DNA from: Pseudomonadota bacterium
Lineage (GTDB): Bacteria; Pseudomonadota; Alphaproteobacteria; Sphingomonadales; Sphingomonadaceae
NCBI GenBank assembly: GCA_023422695.1
Contig: JAFAGN010000130.1
Span: forward strand, 1-51,579
Direction of reading: 5' to 3'
Length of the DNA: 51,579 nucleotides
The notes under the pieces: model-generated
What the model was told of the DNA's origin: nothing
Database searches by the model: none
What the model saw: the letters and a program-made list of their open reading frames with translations, nothing else
Shown here: piece by piece, positions 1 through 7,579 of the stretch
Position numbering within the stretch: position 1 is the first letter of the stretch
Layout: every line of letters starts with the position of its first letter
Position numbers and translations under genes: made by a program

Positions 1-35
1 GGGTCCCCCCCACTGGCTGCCCCCCCCCCCCCCCG
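1..35. other. Low-complexity poly-C contig end
   Basis: The first 34 bases are almost only C with one short interruption. The flgK reading frame is normal up to about base 35 and then becomes a run of glycine codons that does not resemble FlgK. I read this as a sequencing or assembly artefact at a contig edge rather than biology. Confidence 0.7.
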
Positions 36-752
36 GACGAGGAGGTCGCCCGATCCAGCCGCGCGCAACGTCACCGAGCCGTTATTTTCAAAGGTCGCGC
101 TGACCCCGGCCTGCGACGAGAGTTTGTCGAGCAGCCGGTCGCGTTCGTCCATCAGGCTGGCCTGGTTGGTCGACCCCGGCCGCGCCTTCCGCAGCCCGAT
201 GTTGATTTGTTCGAGCGCATTCAGATTGGCGTTGAAGTCTTCGACGGTGCTCGCCGCCGCCCCTTCGATCCCGCCCGACATCTTGTCGAGCTGGCCCGCG
301 GCGGTCCGAAACCCCGATGCGATATCGTCGGCCGACTGCAGGAACTGGCTGCGCAACGTCGTATTGGCCGGATTGGCGGTCAGCTGGTCGGCGGTGGTGA
401 ACAGCTTGGTCAACCCGGTCTTGATGCCGTTGGTCTCGTCGCTCAGCGCGCCTTCGACCTTGCCGAGCCAGCCGAGCTTGGTCGCCGCGCGTTCCGAATC
501 GCCCGACGAGAGGCGCGAATCCTCGATCAGCCACGCATCGACCGACCGGCTGACGCCGCGGATTTCGACCCCGGCCGGATTGACGCTGCCACGATAGAAC
601 AGCGAATCGCTGCCGCTGACCGGCTCCATCATTTCGAGCCGACGCCGCGCGTAACCCGGCGTCTGGGCGTTGGCGATATTGTCGCCGACGGTCGACAGCG
701 CGCGCGAATAGGCCTTGAGCCCGCTGTAGCCGATGCCGAGGAGATCGGTCAT
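1..752 (-). CDS. flgK: Flagellar hook-associated protein 1, FlgK (C-terminal part missing)
   Basis: FlgK forms the junction between hook and filament outside the cell. About 240 N-terminal residues are visible. They begin MTDLLGIGYSGL and carry the rod/hook signature at residues 20-36 (VGDNIANAQTPGYARRR), followed by the coiled-coil-like alpha domain and the MDERDRLLDKLS segment typical of FlgK. The family is normally 450-650 residues, so the gene is cut by the window edge. The last readable codons run into a poly-C artefact. The ATG overlaps the flgJ stop (ATGA), so it is the last visible gene of the flgB-K operon and is probably translationally coupled to flgJ. flgL would be expected next, outside the window. 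Confidence 0.93.
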   Translation of the reverse strand, partial: MTDLLGIGYSGLKAYSRALSTVGDNIANAQTPGYARRRLEMMEPVSGSDSLFYRGSVNPAGVEIRGVSRSVDAWLIEDSRLSSGDSERAATKLGWLGKVEGALSDETNGIKTGLTKLFTTADQLTANPANTTLRSQFLQSADDIASGFRTAAGQLDKMSGGIEGAAASTVEDFNANLNALEQINIGLRKARPGSTNQASLMDERDRLLDKLSSQAGVSATFENNGSVTLRAAGSGDLLVRGGGGAASGGD

Positions 753-1078
753 TGCACGCCTCCCGCCGGACTGCCGAGCTGACCGCGGAACTGGCGTTCG
801 ACCATGTCGGCGATGCCGAACTGGCGCATCGCGGCAATGCTGTCGGCGGTCCGCGCGTCGGCCATTTCACGGAAATTGTCGGTCGCGCTCGACCCCAGCA
901 TATCGTCGCCAAGCTTTGCCTGGCGCATCGACGCCATCAGCTGGCGCAGGATCACCGCCTCGAACTGTTCGGCGGCCTTGCGCAGGCCGCCGTCGCCGCC
1001 GCCGCCCGACAGCGTCGGGGTGGCCGAAGCCGGGACGAACGACCGCGCCGCGGGCGTGGAAGAAATGGGCGTCGTCAT
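749..1078 (-). CDS. flgJ: Flagellar rod-binding protein FlgJ, short form without hydrolase domain
   Basis: This 109-residue protein matches only the N-terminal rod-capping half of enterobacterial FlgJ: a linker, then an AAEQFEAVILRQLMASMRQ segment at about residues 35-53 and the NFREMADARTADSIA helix. The C-terminal peptidoglycan hydrolase domain of the roughly 310-residue gammaproteobacterial protein is absent, as is usual in Alphaproteobacteria. A separate transglycosylase at 7968-8792 probably supplies that activity. It overlaps flgI by 4 bases and flgK by 4 bases (ATGA at both joints), which shows tight coupling. It acts in the periplasm at the growing rod tip. Confidence 0.92.
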   Translation of the reverse strand: MTTPISSTPAARSFVPASATPTLSGGGGDGGLRKAAEQFEAVILRQLMASMRQAKLGDDMLGSSATDNFREMADARTADSIAAMRQFGIADMVERQFRGQLGSPAGGVQ

Positions 1079-2184
1079 ATGATCACCAATTCTGCTGTGA
1101 GGGCACCGGCCTGGCTGAGCGCTTCGAGGATGGCGACCAGATCGCCGGGCGACACGCCCAGACGATTGATCGAATCGACGAGTTCGGACAGCGAGGCATT
1201 GGGTTTCATCAAAAAGGCGGGGCGGACATCCTCGGCCACCTCGATATCGCTCGACGGTTCGATCGCGGTTTCGCCGCGGCTGAACGGCGCCGGCTGGACG
1301 ACGGTCGGGTTTTCCTTGATCGACACGGTGAGCTTGCCGTGGCTGACCGCCGCGGTCCCGACGCGCACCGCGCCGTTGATCACCACCGTCCCGGTGCGCG
1401 CGTTGACGATCACCTTCGCCGAAGGTTCGGAACGCTGAACGCCCAGATTTTCGATCCGCGACATCAGCCGCATCCGGTCGTCGCCGTTGCCGCTGGCGCG
1501 GATGGCGATGCTGGCGCCGTCGATCATCGAGGCGCTGCCCGGGATCGCGGCGTTGATCGCGTCGGCCACCCGCTTGGCGTTGGTCGCATCGAACTGATGC
1601 AGGTTGAAGGTCAGCCAGTCGCTCGACGCAAAGCCGGTATCGACCGCACGCTCGACCGTCGCGCCGCCCGCGATGCGCCCGCTCGACGGGACGTTGACGG
1701 TGACTTTCGATCCGTCAGCGGCATCGACCCCAAGCCCGCCGATGACCAGGTTGCCCTGCACCATCGCATAGATCTGGCCGTTGGCGCCATAAAGCGGCGC
1801 CAGCACCAGGGTGCCGCCGCGCAGGCTTTTGGCCTTGCCGATCGCCGAAACGGTGACGTCGAGGCGCTGACCGGGCTTGGCAAAGGGCGGCAGTTCGGCG
1901 GTGATCATCACCGCCGCGGCATTTTTCAGCGCCGGATTGACCCCCGGCGGCAAGGTGAGGCCGAAGCGCGAGATTGCGCCCTTCATGCCCAGCGTCGAAT
2001 AGTCGAGGCTGTCGTCGCCCGTCCCCGCCAGCCCGACGACGATGCCGTAACCGGTGAGCTGGTTGGCGCGCAGTCCCTGGAACTGGCCCATGTCCTTGAT
2101 GCGTTCGGCCTGCGCCGGCGCCGCAAAGACGAGGCTGGCGAACAGAAGCGCGATCAGGGCGAACAGGGTGGGGCGCTGGGTCAC
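1075..2184 (-). CDS. flgI: Flagellar P-ring protein FlgI
   Basis: FlgI builds the periplasmic P-ring, the bushing around the rod in the peptidoglycan layer. The 369-residue length is normal. A Sec signal peptide covers residues 1-26 with a likely AQA|ER cleavage, followed by the hallmark ERIKDMGQFQGLRANQLTGYG and GLAGTGDD segments. The C-terminus SIKENPTVVQPAPFSRGET and the late INRLGVSPGDLVAILEALSQAGALTAELVII stretch (read in two parts) are also typical. Translation appears to start at GTG (2184) behind a GAGG ribosome site. The flgH gene ends 14 bases upstream. Confidence 0.96.
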   Translation of the reverse strand: MTQRPTLFALIALLFASLVFAAPAQAERIKDMGQFQGLRANQLTGYGIVVGLAGTGDDSLDYSTLGMKGAISRFGLTLPPGVNPALKNAAAVMITAELPPFAKPGQRLDVTVSAIGKAKSLRGGTLVLAPLYGANGQIYAMVQGNLVIGGLGVDAADGSKVTVNVPSSGRIAGGATVERAVDTGFASSDWLTFNLHQFDATNAKRVADAINAAIPGSASMIDGASIAIRASGNGDDRMRLMSRIENLGVQRSEPSAKVIVNARTGTVVINGAVRVGTAAVSHGKLTVSIKENPTVVQPAPFSRGETAIEPSSDIEVAEDVRPAFLMKPNASLSELVDSINRLGVSPGDLVAILEALSQAGALTAELVII

Positions 2185-2198
2185 GGAAATAATCCTCT

Positions 2199-2867
2199 TC
2201 AGAACGGGCTGATGATCGAGAAGAAACGCTGCAGCCAGCCTTGCTGGCTGGCGCGGGCGATCTCGCCCTTGCCGACGTAACGGATGTTGGCGTCGGCGAC
2301 GCGCGTCGACAGGATGCGGTTGTCGGGGCCGATATCCATGGCGCGGACTATCCCCGAGATCTGGACGCGTTCGTCGCCGCGGTTGAGCGTCAGCAGCTTT
2401 TCGCCGCGCACCAGCATCGTGCCGTTCGGATAGACCGCGGCGATGGTCACGCTGACTTCGCCCGACAGCGCGTTCGATTGCGAGGCGTCGCCCTTGCCCT
2501 TGAATTGCTGACCCCCGCCCATCGCGATGTCGCTGGGGTTGAACAGCGACAGCGGGCCGGTGGTCGGCGGCGTCAGCCCGATATTGCCGTCGCGCTGCGT
2601 CCCCGCGGCGTTGCTTTTGGTCGCGGCGGTGCGTTCGACGAGCTGGATGGTCAGGATGTCGCCAACCTGCCCGGCGCGGCCGCCCGAGGTCAGCGGCGTA
2701 TAGCTACCCTGAAAGATCGAGCCGTTGCCGGGCAGCGGCGCCGGGGGGACCGGGGTCGCGGCGGCAAAGGCGTCGGGCGGCAATTTGTCCTTCGCCGCCG
2801 CGCCGACCGGCGCGAGCGCGAGGATAATGGCCACGCCGATCGTCGGATTAGAGGGTCTGCGCGGCAT
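2199..2867 (-). CDS. flgH: Flagellar L-ring protein FlgH
   Basis: FlgH forms the outer-membrane L-ring. The 222-residue protein has an N-terminal hydrophobic segment (residues 11-24, ending GAAA) and FlgH landmarks: SIFQGSYTPL near residue 50, then VGDILTIQLVERTAAT, the FKGKGDASQSNAL segment and the LTLNRGDERVQISGIVR region. It overlaps the end of flgG by 20 bases. FlgH is usually a lipoprotein with a lipobox cysteine, but no cysteine is present in this N-terminus, so it may be released by ordinary signal peptidase. A later GTG (codon 12) is possible as start but would shorten the signal region. Confidence 0.94.
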   Translation of the reverse strand: MPRRPSNPTIGVAIILALAPVGAAAKDKLPPDAFAAATPVPPAPLPGNGSIFQGSYTPLTSGGRAGQVGDILTIQLVERTAATKSNAAGTQRDGNIGLTPPTTGPLSLFNPSDIAMGGGQQFKGKGDASQSNALSGEVSVTIAAVYPNGTMLVRGEKLLTLNRGDERVQISGIVRAMDIGPDNRILSTRVADANIRYVGKGEIARASQQGWLQRFFSIISPF

Positions 2868-3633
2868 TTTTCATCATCTCGTCGGTGGCCTGGATCATCT
2901 TTGAATTGACCTCATAGGCGCGCTGCGTCTCGATCATGTCGACCAGTTCCTCGACGACATTGACGTTCGATCCCTCGAGCATTCCGCCGCGCAAGGAGCC
3001 GCGGCCTTCCTCGCCGGCGCCGCCGACCTGCGGCGCGCCCGAAGCCTGACTTTCGACGAGCAGATTGTCGCCGATCGCCTGCAAGCCCGCCGGGTTGGCG
3101 AAGCGCGCGATCTCGATCCGGCCAAGCTCGGTCAGCGTGCCGTCGGCGCCGGTCGCCGACACGGTGCCGTCGCTGCCGACCGACACATTGGTCGCGTCTT
3201 CGGGAATCTGGATCTGCGGCTGGAGCGGCTTGCCGTCGCTGGTCACGATCGACCCGTCGGGGGCGCGGCCGAAATTGCCGGCGCGCGTATAGCCCGTGCG
3301 GCCGTCGGGCATCTGAACCTGGAAATAGCCGGCGCCGTCGATCGCGATGTCGAGCCCGTTGCCGGTGGTGGCGAACGTCCCCTGCGTGTCGATCCGCGCG
3401 GTGCCGCCGAGCGACACGCCGGTGCCGAGATTGAGCCCGGTCGCATAACGGTTTTCGGCCGACGACGGCGCGCCGGGGGCGGTCATCATCTGATAGCTCA
3501 GCGTTTCAAAGCTGGCGCGGTCGCGCTTGAAGCCCGTCGTGTTCACGTTGGCGAGGTTGTTGGCGATCACCTGCATCCGGAAGCCCTGGGCATCCAGACC
3601 GGTTCGCGCGACGTGCAAGGCACCGAAGCTCAT
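2848..3633 (-). CDS. flgG: Flagellar distal rod protein FlgG
   Basis: FlgG makes the distal rod, which crosses the periplasm to the outer membrane. The protein is 261 residues, the family norm. It starts MSFGALHVARTGLDAQ, has the rod/hook signature IANNLANVNTTGFKR at about residues 23-37, and ends with the conserved NVVEELVDMIETQRAYEVNS helix followed by IQATDEMMKNAAQTL. A strong AAGGAG ribosome site lies 8 bases before the ATG. It sits between flgF (12-base gap) and flgH (overlap) in the expected order. Confidence 0.97.
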   Translation of the reverse strand: MSFGALHVARTGLDAQGFRMQVIANNLANVNTTGFKRDRASFETLSYQMMTAPGAPSSAENRYATGLNLGTGVSLGGTARIDTQGTFATTGNGLDIAIDGAGYFQVQMPDGRTGYTRAGNFGRAPDGSIVTSDGKPLQPQIQIPEDATNVSVGSDGTVSATGADGTLTELGRIEIARFANPAGLQAIGDNLLVESQASGAPQVGGAGEEGRGSLRGGMLEGSNVNVVEELVDMIETQRAYEVNSKMIQATDEMMKNAAQTL

Positions 3634-3645
3634 TTTCTTGTCTCC

Positions 3646-4389
3646 TTAACGGGGAAGCTGCATCAGATTGGCGGTCGCATTGTCCATGTCGCGCGCGTCG
3701 CTGACGAGCTTGAGCTGGGTATCCCAGCTGCGGCTCGCCTCGATCATGTCGACCAGCGCGGTGGTGGCGGCGACGTTCGATCCTTCGATCGAGCGGGTGA
3801 TCAGCCGCGCCTCGGGATCGTCGGGCAGAACGCCGTCGCCCTTGACGCGGAATAGTCCGTCCAGCCCTTTCGCAATGTCCGACCCGGTCGGGGTCGCCAG
3901 CCGCAGCCGGTCGACCTCCTGCGGATTTTGGGGATCGCCGCCCGCAGGAACGATCCACACCCGGCCCTCGACGTCGATCGTGACCGCGTCGGCGGGGGGA
4001 ATGGTCACCGGACCCTGGCCGCCCTGAACGGGGTGGCCGTCGCCGGTGGTGAGCAGCCCGCTCGGCGAGACTTGGAGGTCGCCGCGGCGCGTATAGGCCT
4101 CGGTCCCATCCTTCGCCTGCACCACGAGCAGCGCGTCGCCCTGCACCGCGATGTCGAGATCGCGCCCGGTCGCGGTGACGGTGCCCGCGCGCATGTCGGC
4201 GCCGAGCACTTCTTCCGACGACATGGCGCGAGCATCGAGCCCGCTGCCGTTCAGCCACAGCGCCTGCGCCTCGGCCATGTCGGCGCGAAACCCGGGCGTC
4301 TGGGCGTTCGCCAGATTGTTGGCGATCGCCGTCTGCCGGGCCTGACTGCCCCGCATCGCGGTGAGGCTGGTATAGATGAGGCGGTCCAT
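3646..4389 (-). CDS. flgF: Flagellar proximal rod protein FlgF
   Basis: FlgF is one of the proximal rod proteins. The 247-residue product starts MDRLIYTSLTAMRGSQ, and carries IANNLANAQTPGFRAD at residues 21-36. Further landmarks are the YTRRGDLQVSPSGLLTTGDG repeat found in FlgE/F/G proteins and a C-terminal EGSNVAATTALVDMIEASR helix. A GGGAG ribosome site precedes the ATG. The 35-base gap to flgE is the longest within the operon but shows no promoter-like sequence I can support. Confidence 0.95.
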   Translation of the reverse strand: MDRLIYTSLTAMRGSQARQTAIANNLANAQTPGFRADMAEAQALWLNGSGLDARAMSSEEVLGADMRAGTVTATGRDLDIAVQGDALLVVQAKDGTEAYTRRGDLQVSPSGLLTTGDGHPVQGGQGPVTIPPADAVTIDVEGRVWIVPAGGDPQNPQEVDRLRLATPTGSDIAKGLDGLFRVKGDGVLPDDPEARLITRSIEGSNVAATTALVDMIEASRSWDTQLKLVSDARDMDNATANLMQLPR

Positions 4390-4424
4390 GGAAAGGCTCC
4401 CGGCAGGCGGCTAATCGCGCTGGA

Positions 4425-5252
4425 TCAGCGCATGTTGATGATGGTTTGCGACAGCTGCGACGCGCCCTCGATGGCTTTCGCATTCGCCTGGAAATTGCGC
4501 TGCGCGCCGATCAGCATCACCAGTTCCTCGGTGATATCCACGTTCGAGCGTTCGAGCGCGCCCGAGCGGATCGCGCCCATCGGGCCGTTGGTCGCGGCGT
4601 CGATCGTCGGCGGGCCGCTTTCGCCCGACGACTGCCAATGCGCGTCGCCGACGGGGCGCAGCCCCTCCATCGCGGGGAAGGTCGCCATCGCAACCTTGCC
4701 CAGCACCTGCGCTTCGCCATTGGCAAAGGTCGCCGAAACCAGCCCGTCGAGGCCGATCGACACATTGACCAGCTGCGCGGTGGGGTCGCTCGGCGCGCCC
4801 GCGGGCAGCACGAAATCGAACGCACCGGCCAGCGTGTTGTTGGTGACGTTGCCGTTCGCATCGACGGGCAGAAGTTGCAGCTTCTGGCCGGTCGAATCGA
4901 TGACATTGCGGTCGGGGGTCGCGGTGAAGGCGCCGTTGCGGGTGTAGGTCACCTGTTCGCGCGGCGGTTCGCCCTTCACGACGAACATGCCTTCGCCGAC
5001 GATCGCCATGTCGAGCGTCTTCTCGCTCGATTCATACGACCCCTGGGTGAATTGCTGAGTGATGCCGTTCAGGCGCGTGCCCTGACCCGCCACCATCTTG
5101 GTCGATTGGGTCGGCGAGGCGGCAAAGATGTCGCCGAACTGCGCCTTGCTGCGCTTGAACCCAACCGAACCCGCGTTGGCGATGTTGTTCGAGATGACCG
5201 ACATGTCGGTCTGGGCGCCCTTGAGGCCCGAAAGCGAGGTATAGAATGACAT
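4425..5252 (-). CDS. flgE: Flagellar hook protein FlgE, short form
   Basis: FlgE polymerises into the hook. Start MSFYTSLSGLKGAQTDM, signature ISNNIANAGSVGFKRSKAQF (residues 20-39), the SPTQSTKMVAGQGTR motif and the C-terminal ERSNVDITEELVMLIGAQRN helix identify FlgE rather than FlgG. At 275 residues it is well below the common 400 or more, which means the surface domain between the two D1 halves is reduced. The YTRNGAFTATPDRNVIDSTG core is intact, so the gene is not broken. It lies 15 bases after flgD, whose product caps the growing hook, and that product is also unusually short. Confidence 0.93.
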   Translation of the reverse strand: MSFYTSLSGLKGAQTDMSVISNNIANAGSVGFKRSKAQFGDIFAASPTQSTKMVAGQGTRLNGITQQFTQGSYESSEKTLDMAIVGEGMFVVKGEPPREQVTYTRNGAFTATPDRNVIDSTGQKLQLLPVDANGNVTNNTLAGAFDFVLPAGAPSDPTAQLVNVSIGLDGLVSATFANGEAQVLGKVAMATFPAMEGLRPVGDAHWQSSGESGPPTIDAATNGPMGAIRSGALERSNVDITEELVMLIGAQRNFQANAKAIEGASQLSQTIINMR

Positions 5253-5266
5253 GGACTAATCCTTCC

Positions 5267-5566
5267 TTAGGTGGTCGGGGTGGTGGGCGCCGGGGTGGCG
5301 GCCTTGATGTCTTTGAGCAGCTGGGTCTGCGCGGTCAGCTGCTCGGAAATTTTCTGGAGCGTGGTGTTGGTTTCGCTGATCCCGGCGAGGCTGGAGAATT
5401 GCGCCATCTGCGCAACCATCTGCTGGTTATCGACGGGGTTGAACGGATCCTGCTGCGACAGCTGCGCGGTCATCAGGCGCAGGAAGTCGCTCTGCCCCAT
5501 CTGCTGGCCCGCGCCTTTCGGCTGGAGCACGACATTATTGGCGTTGGTAACGGGGTTGACGGCCAT
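5267..5566 (-). CDS. flgD: Hook-capping protein FlgD, minimal form
   Basis: FlgD caps the growing hook and guides FlgE assembly. The 99-residue product contains the full N-terminal FlgD signature: MGQSDFLRLMTAQLSQQDP, NPVDNQQMVAQMAQFSSLAG and a helical ETNTTLQKISEQLTAQTQLL tail. It then ends in a Pro/Thr-rich stretch. The C-terminal Tudor/Ig-like domains of the roughly 230-residue enterobacterial protein are absent. The stop is followed after 15 bases by flgE with no leftover coding sequence, so the short form appears native. It begins 1 base after flgC ends. Confidence 0.92.
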   Translation of the reverse strand: MAVNPVTNANNVVLQPKGAGQQMGQSDFLRLMTAQLSQQDPFNPVDNQQMVAQMAQFSSLAGISETNTTLQKISEQLTAQTQLLKDIKAATPAPTTPTT

Positions 5567-5567
5567 T

Positions 5568-5978
5568 CTATTGTCCCATCCTGAGCGTTTCGTTGATCAA
5601 GCCCTTGGCGGTTTCCAGGACCTGGACATTGTTCTGATATTGGCGTGCGGTTTCGACCATCTCGACCATCTCGGCGGCGCTATCGACCGCCGCCTGCCAG
5701 ACGTTGCCGTCCTTGTCGGCCAGGGGGTTCGACGGATCGTGGCGCTTCGACGGCGCCATTTTCGACGTCGTCACCTGATCGACCTGCACCGTCGCGCGGC
5801 CATGGTCGTCCATGACGGTGCGAAACACCGGTTTCAGCGAGCGAAAGGCTTCGGCCTCGCTGCCCGCGATCGTCCCGGCGTTCGCGAGGTTCGACGCGGT
5901 GGTGTTGAGCCGGACGAGCTGCGCCGACATCGCGCGGCCGCTGATGTCGAAGACCGAGAAGTTCCCGTTCATCGTCAT
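5568..5978 (-). CDS. flgC: Flagellar basal-body rod protein FlgC
   Basis: FlgC is a proximal rod subunit. The chosen 136-residue frame starts MTMNGNFSVFDISGRAMSAQ, carries the TTASNLANAGTIAGSEAEA signature near residues 26-44, and ends with VEMVETARQYQNNVQVLETA and NETLRMGQ, both characteristic of FlgC. The ATG at 5978 overlaps the flgB stop (ATGA). A second ATG two codons later is also possible. The same frame stays open far upstream through flgB, but that extension has no rod-protein features and was not used. Confidence 0.95.
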   Translation of the reverse strand: MTMNGNFSVFDISGRAMSAQLVRLNTTASNLANAGTIAGSEAEAFRSLKPVFRTVMDDHGRATVQVDQVTTSKMAPSKRHDPSNPLADKDGNVWQAAVDSAAEMVEMVETARQYQNNVQVLETAKGLINETLRMGQ

Positions 5979-6328
5979 TCGCCCTTGATTGCGCGGGTCA
6001 GCGTGTTGATCCGGCCGCTGAGGAACGAGAGGCTGGAGCGATAGGCGAGCGCGTTTTCGGCGAACGCCGTCTGCTCGGTCGCCATTTCGACGGTGTTGCC
6101 GTCGAGCGACGCCTGCACCGGGACACGGTACGCAATGGCGCCCGCCATCGCGTCGGCGGTCGAGCCGCCCTGCTGCGCAAGGTCGAGCGCTTTCGAAAAG
6201 TCGAGGTCGCGCGCCTTGTAACCTGGCGTCGCAGCATTTGCGATGTTCGACGCGAGCATCATCATGCGCTGGCTGCGCAGCTGCAGCGCCGTCGCGTGCA
6301 GGCCAAAGAGTTTCTCGGATGCCATCAT
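5975..6328 (-). CDS. flgB: Flagellar basal-body rod protein FlgB
   Basis: FlgB is the most proximal rod subunit and the first gene of the leftward operon. It contains LFGLHATALQLRSQRMMMLA and SNIANAATPGYKARDLDF, the standard FlgB signature, followed by a short variable region and a C-terminal AYRSSLSFLSGRINTLTRAI helix. The start has tandem codons TTG-ATG-ATG. I chose the first ATG (6328), giving 117 residues behind an AAGGAA site. A perfect sigma-54 promoter lies about 65 bases upstream and probably drives the whole flgB-flgK operon. Confidence 0.95.
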   Translation of the reverse strand: MMASEKLFGLHATALQLRSQRMMMLASNIANAATPGYKARDLDFSKALDLAQQGGSTADAMAGAIAYRVPVQASLDGNTVEMATEQTAFAENALAYRSSLSFLSGRINTLTRAIKGE

Positions 6329-6393
6329 CAAATTCCTTTCGCCGGGGTCCGGACCGGGTTGCGACCCGGACGCGCGGAAAACACAAAGAACGA

Positions 6394-6409
6394 TGCAATC
6401 GCCGTGCCA
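6394..6409 (-). promoter_or_regulatory. Sigma-54 promoter of the flgB operon
   Basis: On the minus strand the site reads TGGCACGGCGATTGCA, an exact match to the -24/-12 consensus TGGCACG-N4-TTGCW. Predicted initiation is about 12 bases past the GC, leaving a leader of roughly 55 bases before flgB. RpoN promoters need an enhancer-binding activator (FleQ/FlbD type), which is not encoded in this window. Confidence 0.88.
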
Positions 6410-6530
6410 AAAGCAATTTATATCTTTTTTTCATATACTTAATAGCAATGCGACCTGCCCCTCGCCGCGCCTCGTCAAAAAACCGACGACGCCGACGAGA
6501 ATGGCGGCAAACGGCGCGGCCAGCCGCGAC

Positions 6531-6546
6531 TGGCACAGTTCCTGCA
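6531..6546 (+). promoter_or_regulatory. Probable sigma-54 promoter of flgA
   Basis: The site reads TGGCACAGTTCCTGCA. The GG and GC elements keep the obligatory 10-base spacing, and only the -12 T (here C) and the seventh base deviate from consensus. It lies 40 bases before the flgA start and is divergent from the perfect flgB site 120 bases away, so one activator region could serve both. Confidence 0.75.
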
Positions 6547-6585
6547 AAATGGCGGGTGACCATTTTGGACCGAAGGAGATGGATC

Positions 6586-7101
6586 TTGTCCGTACCGATC
6601 ACCCCGCGCCTGGCCATCGGCCTGCTCGCGTGCGCCGCCGCCCTTCCCGCTCACGCCCAGCAGGCGAGCGAGGACTGGCAGACCATCGACGTGCTGACCG
6701 ACATGGTCGCCAAGGCGATGGGGCGCACCGCGACCCCGGTCGACCGCCGCATCAAGCTGGCGCGCTGTCCCGAACAGGCGTCGGTGACCGCCATCGATGC
6801 CAACGCGCTGGCGGTTCGCTGCGCCTCGCTCGGTTGGCGGCTGCGGGTGCCGATGACCGCTCCGGCGGGCGCCGTCCCGATGGCCGCCAGCTATAGCCGC
6901 CCCGCTGCCAGCGCCCCGGTGATCCGCCGCGGCGACAATGTGCGGGTGACGATCGATACCGAGAGCTTTTCGGTCAGCTACACCGCCGTCGCGACCGAGG
7001 ATGGCCGCGTCGGCGAGACGATCGGTCTGCGCGGCAGCGACGCCAAATCCATGCTGAGCGCCACCGTGACCGGCCCCGGCCGGGCGCGGCTCAGCGACTG
7101 A
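6586..7101 (+). CDS. flgA: Flagellar P-ring assembly chaperone FlgA
   Basis: FlgA is the periplasmic chaperone for P-ring assembly. The 171-residue frame has a signal peptide (LAIGLLACAAALPAHAQ, residues 7-23) and the C-terminal FlgA/SAF core: VIRRGDNVRVTIDTESF, VATEDGRVGETIGLR and the final SATVTGPGRARL. The start is TTG at 6586, supported by an AAGGAG ribosome site 7 bases upstream. An ATG nearby is out of frame, and upstream in-frame extension would include the promoter. It is divergent from flgB and followed by a strong terminator. It is a little shorter than the typical 200-240 residues. Confidence 0.87.
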   Translation: MSVPITPRLAIGLLACAAALPAHAQQASEDWQTIDVLTDMVAKAMGRTATPVDRRIKLARCPEQASVTAIDANALAVRCASLGWRLRVPMTAPAGAVPMAASYSRPAASAPVIRRGDNVRVTIDTESFSVSYTAVATEDGRVGETIGLRGSDAKSMLSATVTGPGRARLSD

Positions 7102-7127
7102 TCCACCCCCGCCTTACCCTGCCCTTT

Positions 7128-7172
7128 GGCCCGGTGGCTGTCGGCATTCCGACGCCACCGGGCCTTTCTTTT
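7128..7172 (+). terminator. Rho-independent terminator after flgA
   Basis: An 11-base perfect stem (GGCCCGGTGGC / GCCACCGGGCC, 7128-7138 with 7154-7164) is extended inward by TCGG/CCGA and followed by TTTCTTTT. It should stop flgA transcripts before flgM. Confidence 0.85.
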
Positions 7173-7193
7173 GAATTTTTGCGGTGAACCGCC

Positions 7194-7220
7194 TTAATCG
7201 GTCGAACCGGCATCCGTTAA
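7194..7220 (+). promoter_or_regulatory. Weak sigma-28 (FliA)-like promoter of flgM
   Basis: TTAA, a 15-base spacer and TCCGTTAA resemble the FliA consensus TAAA-N15-GCCGATAA (3 of 4 and 6 of 8 bases). It lies 54 bases before the flgM start and after the flgA terminator. flgM is often FliA-dependent, which fits, but the match is imperfect. Confidence 0.35.
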
Positions 7221-7273
7221 AGCCCTTGTGAACCGCACCGTCACTTTTCTGACGGCATCGGATGGAGGCAATT

Positions 7274-7579
7274 ATGTCGGGTGACAGCAGCAAGATCGGA
7301 CCCGTCGGCGGCATCGCCCGCACGGCCCCGCTGCGCAGCGCCACCAGCGATACGCCTGCCCTGGCGCGGACCGCCGCGCCGCGGCCTGCTGCGGTGGTCG
7401 ACAGCCTGCCCGCTGCGCGGCTGATCCGGCTGGCGAGCGGCCTTGCCGATCAGGCGCCACCGGTCGATGTGGCGCGCGTCGCATCGCTGCGCAACGCCAT
7501 CGCCCACGGCAATTACGGCGTCCATCCCGCCATCATCGCCAGCGCGATGATCGATTTCCACACCGGCGGGGGCGAATGA
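7274..7579 (+). CDS. flgM: Anti-sigma-28 factor FlgM
   Basis: FlgM binds and inhibits FliA until the hook is finished, then is exported. The 101-residue product has a low-complexity N-terminus and a C-terminal FlgM pattern, PVDVARVASLRNAIAHGNY then VHPAIIASAMIDF (about residues 63-95), which aligns with the FliA-binding helices of the family. The start follows GGAGG with a 4-base spacer; an upstream in-frame ATG (7262) overlaps that site and was rejected. The stop overlaps the next gene (ATGATG), as in flgM-flgN pairs. Its target, fliA, lies 3.3 kb downstream on the same strand. Confidence 0.8.
   Translation: MSGDSSKIGPVGGIARTAPLRSATSDTPALARTAAPRPAAVVDSLPAARLIRLASGLADQAPPVDVARVASLRNAIAHGNYGVHPAIIASAMIDFHTGGGE

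Noticed and set aside
88..912. A 274-codon minus-strand frame over flgK and flgJ
   Set aside because: Arg-rich product in the wrong frame. The flgK frame starting at 752 gives a clear FlgK protein.
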